Assembly (NCBI RefSeq): GCF_002915595.1
Contig: NZ_PQGG01000007.1
Coordinates: 1-64,000 of the forward strand
Source of the DNA: Zhongshania marina
GTDB lineage: Bacteria > Pseudomonadota > Gammaproteobacteria > Pseudomonadales > Spongiibacteraceae
Length of the DNA stretch: 64,000 nt
Direction: 5' to 3'
Part shown: one piece after another, positions 7,735-16,159 of the stretch
Position numbering within the stretch: the first letter of the stretch is position 1
Layout: every line of letters begins with the position of its first letter
Made by a program: the position numbers and the translations under genes
Notes under the pieces: generated by a model
Database searches by the model: none
The model's input: the letters and a program-made list of their open reading frames with translations, nothing else
What the model was told of the DNA's origin: nothing

Positions 7735-9246
7735 GTGAAAATCAGTCACTACGTCTTTGCTGCAGCTGCCGGCGCCAGCCTTACTCTTTCTCTTGCCCCT
7801 TTTGATTGGTGGTGGATCGCCATCATCGCCATGGCTGCCCTTGCCGCCTGCCTGAACACCACAACAGCTAAGCAAGGTTTTATGCGAGCTTGGTGTTTTG
7901 GCAGTGCCAGCTTTGCCACCGGCGTGTCGTGGGTTTATATCGCCATGCACGATTTCGGCGAAACCCCCGCCATGCTTGCCGTCCCGATGACCGCGATTTT
8001 TTGTATCGGCCTAGGCCTCATCCCTGCACTATTTGGCTACTGCTACAGCCGCTGGATTCGCGACGGCATCGCCGGCAAAACCCTCGGTTTTGCTGCGTTA
8101 TGGGTCATATTTGAATGGCTGCGCGGCTGGATATTTACCGGCTTCCCCTGGCTTTACTTGGGCTACGGGCATCTGCACACCCCCATGGCGGGCTGGTCTC
8201 CGGTTATCGGCGTTTACGGGCTCAGTTTTTGGGTCGCCTTAAGTGGCGCTGCCCTCGCCCTTTGCCTCACTGCGCCGGCTGCATTGAAGCCCTACGGCTA
8301 TAGCACTTTAGCCGCCTGCCTAGCCCTTTTCGGGCTCGGTTTTTCGCTGCAAAAGCATGAATGGACACTTGCCGTAGACACACCGCCACTGCGCATTGGC
8401 GCGGTGCAATCCAATATCTCCCAAGAAAAAAAGTGGGCCTACACCCAATATTGGGCGACCCTAGAACAGTACGACCTCGCCTCAGAAGAGCTGTGGCCAG
8501 ACTCCGACCTAGTCATTTGGCCAGAAGCCGCCATCCCCGCCCTATATCACAACGCCTTGTCGTATTTTGATTACATTGCCGAGCGCGCCCAAGCCAACAA
8601 CAGCGCACTTATTACCGGCGTGCCCACCCGCTTTAAAGAAGACATGTACAACTCCGTCATGGTCATCAGCGGCGGCGAAGGCATCTATCACAAACAACGC
8701 TTAGTGCCTTTTGGCGAATACGTGCCATTGTCTCACTACATACGCGGCCTGATTAAATTCTTTGACCTGCCCATGTCCAGCTTTACCCGAGGCGGCTCTG
8801 ATCAAGGCCACCTCACTGTAAAGGGTTGGCAACTCGCCGCCTCCATCTGCTACGAAATCGCCTACCCCGACCTCATTGCCGACAGCGCCCGCAATAGCGA
8901 CCTACTATTTACCATCAGCAACGACGCCTGGTTTGGCCACTCCATCGGCCCAGACCAACACATGCAAATGGCGCAAATGCGCGCATTAGAGAATGGCCGC
9001 GAACTAATCCGCGTCACCAGTACCGGCATTACCGCCATTGTTGACCACCGCGGCAATATCCGCACCCGCATCCCCTCATTCGAAGCTGGCAATTTAAAGG
9101 GTATTGTTCACGCACGCAGTGGCACCACGCCGTTCACGCGTTATGGGTCTACGCCGATTATTGTTTTATGCTTTGGACTGGTAATCTACGCGGGATTTAG
9201 GCGCCGGCCGGATCAGGCAAGATCAAATACCATGACGGGCGTCTGA
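7735..9246 (+). CDS. lnt: Apolipoprotein N-acyltransferase
   Basis: Lnt adds the third acyl chain to the N-terminal cysteine of lipoproteins in the inner membrane. The 503-residue protein has an N-terminal multi-helix membrane region (about 1-205). The periplasmic nitrilase domain follows with the triad E264 (WPEAAIP), K320 (HKQRLVPFGEYVP) and C372 (SICYEIAYP). A C-terminal helix lies near 480. The start is GTG; a nearby ATG is out of frame. It would modify several lipoproteins encoded in this window (LptE, PilP, the phosphatase at 13952, the M48 protease and others). Confidence 0.95.
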   Translation: MKISHYVFAAAAGASLTLSLAPFDWWWIAIIAMAALAACLNTTTAKQGFMRAWCFGSASFATGVSWVYIAMHDFGETPAMLAVPMTAIFCIGLGLIPALFGYCYSRWIRDGIAGKTLGFAALWVIFEWLRGWIFTGFPWLYLGYGHLHTPMAGWSPVIGVYGLSFWVALSGAALALCLTAPAALKPYGYSTLAACLALFGLGFSLQKHEWTLAVDTPPLRIGAVQSNISQEKKWAYTQYWATLEQYDLASEELWPDSDLVIWPEAAIPALYHNALSYFDYIAERAQANNSALITGVPTRFKEDMYNSVMVISGGEGIYHKQRLVPFGEYVPLSHYIRGLIKFFDLPMSSFTRGGSDQGHLTVKGWQLAASICYEIAYPDLIADSARNSDLLFTISNDAWFGHSIGPDQHMQMAQMRALENGRELIRVTSTGITAIVDHRGNIRTRIPSFEAGNLKGIVHARSGTTPFTRYGSTPIIVLCFGLVIYAGFRRRPDQARSNTMTGV

Positions 9247-9404
9247 CCGCAGATACTTTAAAGCATTCTCTAGCCGCTCACCTAGATACTCGGTCGAGGT
9301 CGGGCACGACGAGTTACTAAAGAATTTTCATCTTACGGTTGCGACAGTTTTTACCAAAATACTCTCTGCGGCCACCAATCCCTTCAGCAGCGCTGAGCAC
9401 TGGA

Positions 9405-9600
9405 GCAAGTAACGGGTTAAGCGGGAAACTGTTTGAGCCGAAGGCGAGTTTTTCCCGCGCCGTTACTTGCGAAGCGCGGAAGGTATCGATGGCATTTTTT
9501 GTCATCGACGCTGCTGCAGGGTGCCTTTTTTCTTTGCTTACTTTCTTTTTGGGCATGCAAAAAGAAAGTGAGTCGCCCAGCGAGGGCGAAATCAAGACTT
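9405..9600. repeat. Long structured intergenic repeat with nested palindromes
   Basis: The 649-base gap between lnt and leuS holds no credible gene. This part contains an outer inverted pair GCAAGTAACGG (9405-9415)/CCGTTACTTGC (9460-9470) that encloses an inner pair GCGGGAAA (9421-9428)/TTTCCCGC (9451-9458). A separate perfect 12-bp hairpin follows, ACTTTCTTTTTG (9540-9551)/CAAAAAGAAAGT (9558-9569), with a 6-base loop. From memory, similar sequence recurs as a dispersed non-coding repeat in many gammaproteobacteria, where it produces false ORF calls. Ends are approximate. Confidence 0.6.
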
Positions 9601-9675
9601 GCAGCAAACCGATGAACAAAGACATTGACAGCACCCACACGGATACCCAATCCAGCCGAACATAGCGAAACCAAT

Positions 9676-9791
9676 AATATTTGGGGTCAGTGTAAAAACT
9701 CTGGCCACCGAGTATTTACGATTTCAAACTAAATATCCCCTGCTGCTGCCTATAGGTCGAAAAGAAAGTTTTTACACTGACCCAAAATATT
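9676..9791. mobile_element. 116-bp MITE-like element with 25-bp terminal inverted repeats
   Basis: The 25 bases at 9676-9700 and the reverse complement of 9767-9791 are identical except at one position. The shared core is GGGTCAGTGTAAAAACT. The 66 bases between them hold no ORF. The arms resemble the GGGTCAGAGTAA-type palindromes that flank REP-associated tyrosine (Y1) transposases, so the element may be a non-autonomous derivative mobilised in trans. It lies about 100 bases upstream of leuS. Paired transcripts would form a long hairpin that could also act on transcription. Confidence 0.65.
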
Positions 9792-9895
9792 TCGGCGCTG
9801 GACGCGCGAAAATAGGCACTTATTCATAGCCCGCTTAGCTGCTAGAATAGGCGCCCTTAAATTATTCGCCGCTGTACAGAGACCTGACACCGCCA

Positions 9896-12355
9896 ATGGA
9901 CCAACATTACGCCCCCCGCGACATCGAAACCTGCGCCCAACAATTTTGGCAGGATCAAAACAGTTTTGCCGCCGTCGAAGACGCCAGCCGCGAAAAATAC
10001 TACTGCCTCGCCATGTTTCCCTACCCCAGCGGTAAATTACACATGGGGCATGTTCGCAATTACAGCATTGCCGATGTGATCTCGCGCTACCAGCGCATGT
10101 TGGGCAAAAATGTCTTACAGCCCATGGGGTGGGATGCCTTTGGTTTACCCGCAGAAAACGCGGCGGTTAAAAACAAAACAGCACCAGCAAAGTGGACGGT
10201 TGAAAACATCGCCTATATGCGCAATCAACTTAAGCAATTGGGCTTTGCTTACGACTGGAAACGCGAATTCGCCACGTGCAAATCAGACTATTACCGCTGG
10301 GAACAGTGGTTCTTCACCCGCCTTTATGAAAAGGGCATGGTCTACAAAAAAACCTCGGCGGTGAACTGGTGCCCCGTTGACGAAACCGTGCTCGCGAATG
10401 AACAAGTTATCGACGGTTGCTGCTGGCGCTGTGACACCCAAGTTCAGCGCAAGGAAATCCCCCAGTGGTTTATTAAAATCACCAGCTATGCCGATCAACT
10501 GCTCAATGATTTAGACCAGTTAGACGGCTGGCCTGAGCAAGTTAAAACCATGCAGCGCAACTGGATTGGTCGCTCGCAGGGCGTGCAGATGCGCTTTGAT
10601 TTAGATGCCCCCATTGCAGGCACGGACAATTTCGAGGTTTATACCACCCGTCCAGACACACTCATGGGCGTGACCTATGTCAGCTTGGCGGCGGAACACC
10701 CCATCAGCTTAGAGTTGGCAAAAACCAATGCTGCACTCGCTGCGTTCATCGACGAATGCCGCAACAGCTCCGTGGCCGAAGCCGATATGGCAACCATGGA
10801 AAAGAAAGGCATGGCCACCGGCATTAATGCCCGCCACCCAATCACCGGCGAAGCAGTGCAGGTTTGGGTCGCCAACTATGTATTAATGGATTACGGCACC
10901 GGTGCGGTAATGGCTGTACCCGCGCACGATCAACGCGACTACGAATTTGCCAAGAAATACGACCTCGCCATCAATCAGGTTATCGCCCCTGAAAACGGCG
11001 ACACCATTAATTTAGATGACGGCGCCTTCACTGAGAAAGGCGTATTGGTAAATTCCGCAGCCTTCGACGGCCTAAATTTTGACGCTGCATTTACAGCTAT
11101 TTCCGACGAGCTAGTCGCTAAAGGCAAAGGCCAAGTCACGACCAATTATCGTCTTCGTGATTGGGGTGTGTCTCGTCAACGCTATTGGGGCGCGCCAATT
11201 CCGATTTTCAACCTGCCTGATGGCGGTGAGATTGCTGTTCCCGCCCACAAGCTGCCGATTCTACTGCCAGAAGATGTGGAGATGGATGGCGTGCAATCGC
11301 CCATCAAGGCAGACCCAGAGTGGCGCAAAGACGAATTAGACGGTGTAGCTGTCGAGCGCGAAACCGACACCTTCGACACCTTTATGGAGTCGAGCTGGTA
11401 CTACGCGCGCTTTACCTGCCCAGACTTTGAAGACGGCATGCTCGACCCCGACCGCGCCAATTACTGGCTGCCGGTAGACCAATACGTGGGCGGCATCGAA
11501 CACGCGATTCTCCACCTATTGTACGCGCGCTTCTTCCACAAGCTCATGCGTGACGAAGGCCTGCTGGATTCAGACGAGCCGTTTAAACAATTACTCTGCC
11601 AAGGCATGGTATTAAAAGACGGCAGCAAGATGTCCAAGTCCAAGGGCAATACCGTCGACCCACAGGCCCTTATTGAGCAGTACGGCGCAGACACCGTGCG
11701 CCTATTCATTATGTTTGCTGCGCCGCCAGAACAGAGTTTGGAGTGGTCCGACAGCGCGGTAGAAGGCTCGCACCGTTTCTTAAAGCGGTTGTGGAAGTTA
11801 GCGGCAACGCATCTTGAAGCTGGCCCAGCACCGGCATTAAGCCCAGAAAGTTTAAGCGGCCCGCAGCAGGATTTACGCCGTAAAACCCACGAAACCATTG
11901 CCAAAGTCAGCGATGATTACGGCCGTCGCCTGACCTTCAACACCGCCATTGCAGCGGTGATGGAGTTAGTAAATGAAATAAGCCGCTTCCAACGCCAAAG
12001 CGACCAGTGCCTTGCCGTTGAGCGGGAAGCCATTGAGGCGACAGTACGTTTGCTGGCACCTATCGTGCCGCATATTAGTCACCAACTTTGGCTAAACTTG
12101 GGTCACAGCGATGCGGTTATTGATGCGCCCTGGCCTCAGGTAGACGAGTCGGCCCTTGTTCGCAACACCATTGAAATGGCGGTACAGGTCAATGGTAAAC
12201 TGCGGGCTACCATTGAGGTCGCCGCCGACGCCGATGCGGAAAGTATTAAGCAAATGGCGCGGGAGCAGGAAAACGTTCAGCGCTTCCTTGCCGACTTAAC
12301 GATCCGCAAAGAAATTTTAGTCCCTAAAAAACTGGTGAATATCGTTGCTAACTAA
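9896..12355 (+). CDS. leuS: Leucyl-tRNA synthetase
   Basis: This class I synthetase charges tRNA-Leu. The HIGH motif is HMGH at residues 49-52 within [11 protein letters not shown]. The KMSKS motif is near residue 580 ([14 protein letters not shown]). The CP1 editing domain lies between them, with the [13 protein letters not shown] threonine-rich region around residue 245-260. An anticodon-binding and C-terminal domain completes the 819 residues, close to the usual 860. The last 11 bases overlap the TTG start of lptE, the standard gammaproteobacterial arrangement leuS-lptE-holA. Upstream are two repeat elements, so its promoter must lie between about 9792 and 9890. Confidence 0.97.
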   Translation: MDQHYAPRDIETCAQQFWQDQNSFAAVEDASREKYYCLAMFPYPSGKLHMGHVRNYSIADVISRYQRMLGKNVLQPMGWDAFGLPAENAAVKNKTAPAKWTVENIAYMRNQLKQLGFAYDWKREFATCKSDYYRWEQWFFTRLYEKGMVYKKTSAVNWCPVDETVLANEQVIDGCCWRCDTQVQRKEIPQWFIKITSYADQLLNDLDQLDGWPEQVKTMQRNWIGRSQGVQMRFDLDAPIAGTDNFEVYTTRPDTLMGVTYVSLAAEHPISLELAKTNAALAAFIDECRNSSVAEADMATMEKKGMATGINARHPITGEAVQVWVANYVLMDYGTGAVMAVPAHDQRDYEFAKKYDLAINQVIAPENGDTINLDDGAFTEKGVLVNSAAFDGLNFDAAFTAISDELVAKGKGQVTTNYRLRDWGVSRQRYWGAPIPIFNLPDGGEIAVPAHKLPILLPEDVEMDGVQSPIKADPEWRKDELDGVAVERETDTFDTFMESSWYYARFTCPDFEDGMLDPDRANYWLPVDQYVGGIEHAILHLLYARFFHKLMRDEGLLDSDEPFKQLLCQGMVLKDGSKMSKSKGNTVDPQALIEQYGADTVRLFIMFAAPPEQSLEWSDSAVEGSHRFLKRLWKLAATHLEAGPAPALSPESLSGPQQDLRRKTHETIAKVSDDYGRRLTFNTAIAAVMELVNEISRFQRQSDQCLAVEREAIEATVRLLAPIVPHISHQLWLNLGHSDAVIDAPWPQVDESALVRNTIEMAVQVNGKLRATIEVAADADAESIKQMAREQENVQRFLADLTIRKEILVPKKLVNIVAN

Positions 12356-12863
12356 ACTGGCCACTAAGACGTTCATTGCAGCAGCCTGCCTAATCCTCGC
12401 AGGCTGCGGTTTCGCCCTGCGCGGCGACACCAGCATTGACGCGTCCTTACAGCCAATTTATATCCTTAGCGACCGCGCCAGCCAAGAGCTCAGTCTCTCC
12501 TTAAAACGCCAATTTGCGATAAATGATGTAAGCATTAGCAAAAGTCGCAAAAACGCCAAGCTCATTGTGATCATAAAATTATTGGATGAAGACAAGCGCA
12601 GTGTTGCCCTAGACCGCGAAGCCCGCGACGCCGAATACGCGCTTTTTGAATCCGCCAGTATCGAGCTGCAAAGCCCAGACGGCAAAAATCTGCGCGGCCC
12701 GCACACCCTGCAGCAACGCCGCCTGATCGTAAACGACCCCGACAACCCGGTTGGCGAAGAAACCGAATCCACCATCGTGCGCGCTGAAATGCGCGAGCAA
12801 TTAAGTATTCGCCTCGCCCGCCAAGTCGAGTTCTGGTCACACCAAATTCAAGAAGCACACTAA
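12345..12863 (+). CDS. lptE: LPS-assembly lipoprotein LptE
   Basis: LptE is the outer-membrane lipoprotein that plugs the LptD barrel and helps insert lipopolysaccharide. The 172-residue precursor has a lipoprotein signal peptide ending in the lipobox LAGC (cysteine near residue 21), followed by the typical GFALRG opening. The start is TTG inside the end of leuS; no later start would keep the signal peptide. The last base of the stop is the first base of the holA ATG. Position between leuS and holA supports the assignment, since sequence conservation in this family is low. Confidence 0.9.
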   Translation: MLTKLATKTFIAAACLILAGCGFALRGDTSIDASLQPIYILSDRASQELSLSLKRQFAINDVSISKSRKNAKLIVIIKLLDEDKRSVALDREARDAEYALFESASIELQSPDGKNLRGPHTLQQRRLIVNDPDNPVGEETESTIVRAEMREQLSIRLARQVEFWSHQIQEAH

Positions 12864-13885
12864 TGCGAGTACGCTCAGAGCAACTCGCCGGTCATTTAAG
12901 CAAGCAATTATTACCGGTGTATTTGGTCTGTGGCGAAGAGCTGCTTATCACTCAAGAATGCTGCGACGATATTCGCCAGAATTGCCGAGCGCAGGGAATT
13001 AGCGAGCGCGAAGTGTTCAATGTTGACCGCAGCTTCGACTGGGGACAATTGCTCGACGCCGGTCAGTCAATGTCTTTATTCGGCGAGCGTAAACTCATTG
13101 AGTTGCGACTGGGCGACAGCAAGATGGATCAAAAAAGCTCCGCAATCCTGCAAGAATATCTACAGCACGCCGACGGCAGCAATATTCTCTTAGTAAGCTG
13201 CGGCAAGCTCGACAGCCGCAGCATGAATAGCAAATGGGTAAAAGCCCTAGACAATGCTGGCGCGGTTATTCAAGTGTGGCCAGTCGACCGCCAACACCTC
13301 AATAACTGGATTATGCAGCGCATGCGCAAAATCGGCCTAAGCGCCGACGGCGATGCCGTACAGCTACTCGCCGACCGCGTTGAGGGCAATCTTCTCGCCG
13401 CCGACCAAGAAATATCTAAACTCAAAATACTGGCGGGGGATCAAGCCATTACCGCCGACGTAGTCGCCAATGCCGTTGCCAGCAGCGCCCGCTACGATGT
13501 ATTTAAACTGATTGACACCGCGTTAGCTGGCAATGCCGGCAACGCCCTACAAATGCTTAACAGCCTATTGGCAGAGGGTGGCGAAGATATCGCCATGCTT
13601 GGCGCAGTTACCCGCGAAATACGCAGTCTTTACCAATGCGCACAACAGCTAGAACAAGGTGGCGGAATAGATCGTGTCTTAGATAACGCCCGCGTGTGGG
13701 ATAAACGCAAAGCGCTTTATAAAAGCACATTGCGTCGATTAAAAAGTGTGCAGCTCGGTAAACTTTTATTACTAGCAAGCCGCGTTGATGCAGCCCAAAA
13801 AGGTCAGAGCAAAGAAAACAGCACCGTATTGTTTGCTAATTTAGTCTCGCTGCTCGCCGGTCAAAAATTAAGTGAAGTAGTCTAA
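12863..13885 (+). CDS. holA: DNA polymerase III subunit delta
   Basis: HolA is the clamp-loader delta subunit, which opens the beta sliding clamp. The 340-residue length and the opening VYLVCGEELLITQEC match the family, as does the middle region VEGNLLAADQEISKLKIL. It has an AAA+-like fold without a functional Walker A, as expected. The start overlaps the lptE stop (TAATG). The gene ends the leuS-lptE-holA operon, and a hairpin lies 27 bases beyond the stop. Confidence 0.94.
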   Translation: MRVRSEQLAGHLSKQLLPVYLVCGEELLITQECCDDIRQNCRAQGISEREVFNVDRSFDWGQLLDAGQSMSLFGERKLIELRLGDSKMDQKSSAILQEYLQHADGSNILLVSCGKLDSRSMNSKWVKALDNAGAVIQVWPVDRQHLNNWIMQRMRKIGLSADGDAVQLLADRVEGNLLAADQEISKLKILAGDQAITADVVANAVASSARYDVFKLIDTALAGNAGNALQMLNSLLAEGGEDIAMLGAVTREIRSLYQCAQQLEQGGGIDRVLDNARVWDKRKALYKSTLRRLKSVQLGKLLLLASRVDAAQKGQSKENSTVLFANLVSLLAGQKLSEVV

Positions 13886-13911
13886 ACACAACAACATTCC
13901 CCCTCCCGTCA

Positions 13912-13937
13912 CCGAAGTCCTGCAAGCAAGACTTCGG
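13912..13937. terminator. Hairpin between holA and the phosphatase gene
   Basis: CCGAAGTC (13912-13919) and GACTTCGG (13930-13937) pair in a perfect 8-bp stem. It sits between two converging genes and probably ends both transcripts, although no T-run follows on either side. Confidence 0.5.
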
Positions 13938-13951
13938 CAAGCTAGTAGGTC

Positions 13952-16093
13952 TTAGCCACCAAGGCCAGACAAACCATCTAACAGCCCACCTAAACCGGGA
14001 AGTGGCAGTCCGCCCAAGCCCTGCAGCAACGATTGCAGCACGGTGGTATCAAGGGTGTAAGTCACTTCACGCACCACAAGAAGCAGGCCGCTGCTTATAA
14101 AGTCTGGACCAAGCCCGATCGCATTGCTGACTTCTGCGGGTGCGAACTCTTCTATAGGCACAACTTTCAACAATAAATTAGAAAGCAAATCATCGGTCGT
14201 CGATACCAGCACCTGCCCTAATTCGCTGCTACTAACATTACCCACCGCGTCGATAACTCGGGTCACATCAAACAGCAGTTCAGACAGTAAACTCAGAGCA
14301 CCGCCAGCCACCGGCACGCTGCCACCTTCTTCCTCAATACTGTCGACGATACCCTGAATATTGGCAGCTAGATTATTGAGCGGGTCGGTAAGGCTACGAA
14401 GATCCGCACTCGTCACATCATCTTCGCTACCGGCCTCACCGCTAAACTGCTCCAATGCCGCCGCAAGCTGGTCGAAGGGCGCGGGAAGACCTCCGGCACT
14501 TGGCGCAGGTATTGCGCTCTGCAAATTTTGCAGGGCGTATAACAGGGCCTGACTCGCGCGCTCACCACCGGCCAATACCAACTCGGGGTTTTGTTCAGTG
14601 GCTGCGCCCTGCAAACCGCTGATCAAGGAATCCACCACTTCCAATAAGGCATTGCCAGACTGGCCAACCGCAGCCACGACACCCGCCATATTCTCTTCGG
14701 GAATGGCAGCCGCCAAGCCTGCAAAACCCGCGGCAAATTGGGCTTGCACTGGATCGAGATTACCCTCTTGATCGTTCACGTCAAAATCTGACTCTCCCTC
14801 TAAAGGGTTTGTGAAGCCATCTGACTCGGGTAAACCAACAGCGGCCATCTGCGTTTGTTCGCGGCGAAATGCCGGTTGTGGCGCACTAAATGAACCCAGG
14901 CCTAGCGCAGCATCATCTGGGTCAACTTGGTAGACTTCGCCAAGCATTTTGTCGCCCTTGATCTCTACCCAAACAAAGCCGTAGCTGTCGCCTTTTTCGT
15001 AGTACACCGCATTGTCATCACGATTTTCCAAACTGCGGGTTTTACTCGCCGCGCCAGAAACCACAAAGCCAGTTTTACCACATGACGCTACCGGCATTAG
15101 CCATTGCAAATCGTGGTCATGGCCCGCGAAAAAGAAATCCGCTTTGTCGCAAATCGTTTCTTCCAAAAATGCCTTGTAACGACTGCCCGCCAATACCGGC
15201 GCCACAAAGCCCGGCACGCCGTCGTAATTGCCGGCATTACCGTGGGAGCCATTAGAAATGTAAGGATGGTGGGCGAAGGCGATTTTCCATTTTGCCTTGC
15301 TATTCGCCATCGCGTCTTTCAACCACTGCGCTTGGGCTAAGCCATAGCTGTTATATGAAAAGTTTTCGTCACTATCGGGAAAACCGCCAGCAACCTGATT
15401 GGAATCCACCGCAAATAATTCAAGTAAAGGCGCGGCCGCGTCACCACCCTTGGCTACGCGATAATAACGGGCTGGCATATTCCAGCGCTGGGTTTGGCGA
15501 GGTTGATCTGGGTGCAGCGCATCGCGGTAATGGTAGTCAACCTGATAGTCGCCATTCGAGTTGTTTGCACCGTCACCGCCAAAGAAACCACTATTGTCGT
15601 GGTTACCTAAAACCATATAGAAAGGCAGGTCGATTGGCGCAAATGGTAATTCAAATTTTTCTTCGAATTGCGGATCAAGTTCAGAGCTAACGCCAGACTC
15701 ATAAATATTGTCGCCGAGCCCCAAGACTAGATCACAGCCTTTTACAGCGCAGACCTTAGCAACGGCCTCACCCACGGCATAGGCACCAGCGCTGCCGCTG
15801 CCGCCGTCGCCGATCAAAATCATTCTTACGGCGATTGGCTCAGTGACTTCGCCTGGAGTCTCACCGCCTGGGGTTTCCCCAACTGGAGTTTCGCCGTCAG
15901 GCGTTTCGCCCGTGGGAGTTTCACCGTCTGGAGTTTCATCGGTAGGCGTCTCACCTGAGGGCGTTTCATCAACAATATCGCCACCCACTGGCCCAGCATT
16001 ATTTGAAGAAGAGCCTTTAGAAGACGAACCACCGCAGGCCGCCAAGCTCATCATGACAACAAGGAGAATTGAGCTATTAATATATTTCATCAC
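13952..16093 (-). CDS. Secreted purple-acid-phosphatase-like lipoprotein with a long unknown C-terminus
   Basis: A 713-residue predicted lipoprotein. The signal peptide ends in LAAC (C20), then comes a Ser/Gly linker and eight 5-residue units of the form [G/D]ETPx (residues 42-81). The metallophosphoesterase domain (about 88-400) has all metal-ligand blocks: GDGG near 95, GLGDNIYE, LGNHDNSG, AHHPY and AGHDHD. The order resembles tartrate-resistant acid phosphatases. The last 280 residues are rich in small and hydrophobic residues, end in Gly/Leu-rich repeats (GLGGLPLPGLGGLLDGL), and match no domain I recognise. It probably releases phosphate from organic esters at the cell surface. It follows phoD with a 66-base gap. 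Confidence 0.8.
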   Translation of the reverse strand: MMKYINSSILLVVMMSLAACGGSSSKGSSSNNAGPVGGDIVDETPSGETPTDETPDGETPTGETPDGETPVGETPGGETPGEVTEPIAVRMILIGDGGSGSAGAYAVGEAVAKVCAVKGCDLVLGLGDNIYESGVSSELDPQFEEKFELPFAPIDLPFYMVLGNHDNSGFFGGDGANNSNGDYQVDYHYRDALHPDQPRQTQRWNMPARYYRVAKGGDAAAPLLELFAVDSNQVAGGFPDSDENFSYNSYGLAQAQWLKDAMANSKAKWKIAFAHHPYISNGSHGNAGNYDGVPGFVAPVLAGSRYKAFLEETICDKADFFFAGHDHDLQWLMPVASCGKTGFVVSGAASKTRSLENRDDNAVYYEKGDSYGFVWVEIKGDKMLGEVYQVDPDDAALGLGSFSAPQPAFRREQTQMAAVGLPESDGFTNPLEGESDFDVNDQEGNLDPVQAQFAAGFAGLAAAIPEENMAGVVAAVGQSGNALLEVVDSLISGLQGAATEQNPELVLAGGERASQALLYALQNLQSAIPAPSAGGLPAPFDQLAAALEQFSGEAGSEDDVTSADLRSLTDPLNNLAANIQGIVDSIEEEGGSVPVAGGALSLLSELLFDVTRVIDAVGNVSSSELGQVLVSTTDDLLSNLLLKVVPIEEFAPAEVSNAIGLGPDFISSGLLLVVREVTYTLDTTVLQSLLQGLGGLPLPGLGGLLDGLSGLGG
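15851..15970 (-). repeat. Coding minisatellite: eight 15-bp units
   Basis: Eight consecutive 15-base units encode the [G/D]ETPx linker between the lipid anchor and the phosphatase domain. Unit length is a multiple of three, so gain or loss of units would change linker length without a frameshift. Third-position differences between units show the array is not newly expanded. Confidence 0.8.
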
Positions 16094-16159
16094 ATTTCTC
16101 TCACATTCTTTCGCAACACGAAAATACCGTTAGAATGACTCTAAAATCTACAGAAGCGG

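Noticed and set aside
9339-9674. Overlapping 60-108 codon frames on both strands in the lnt-leuS gap
   Set aside because: They lie inside the nested palindromic repeat; their products are simple reflections of the repeat, and no ribosome-binding sites fit.
15843-16133. Plus-strand frame with GVSP repeats
   Set aside because: It is the antisense image of the ETP minisatellite in the phosphatase gene.
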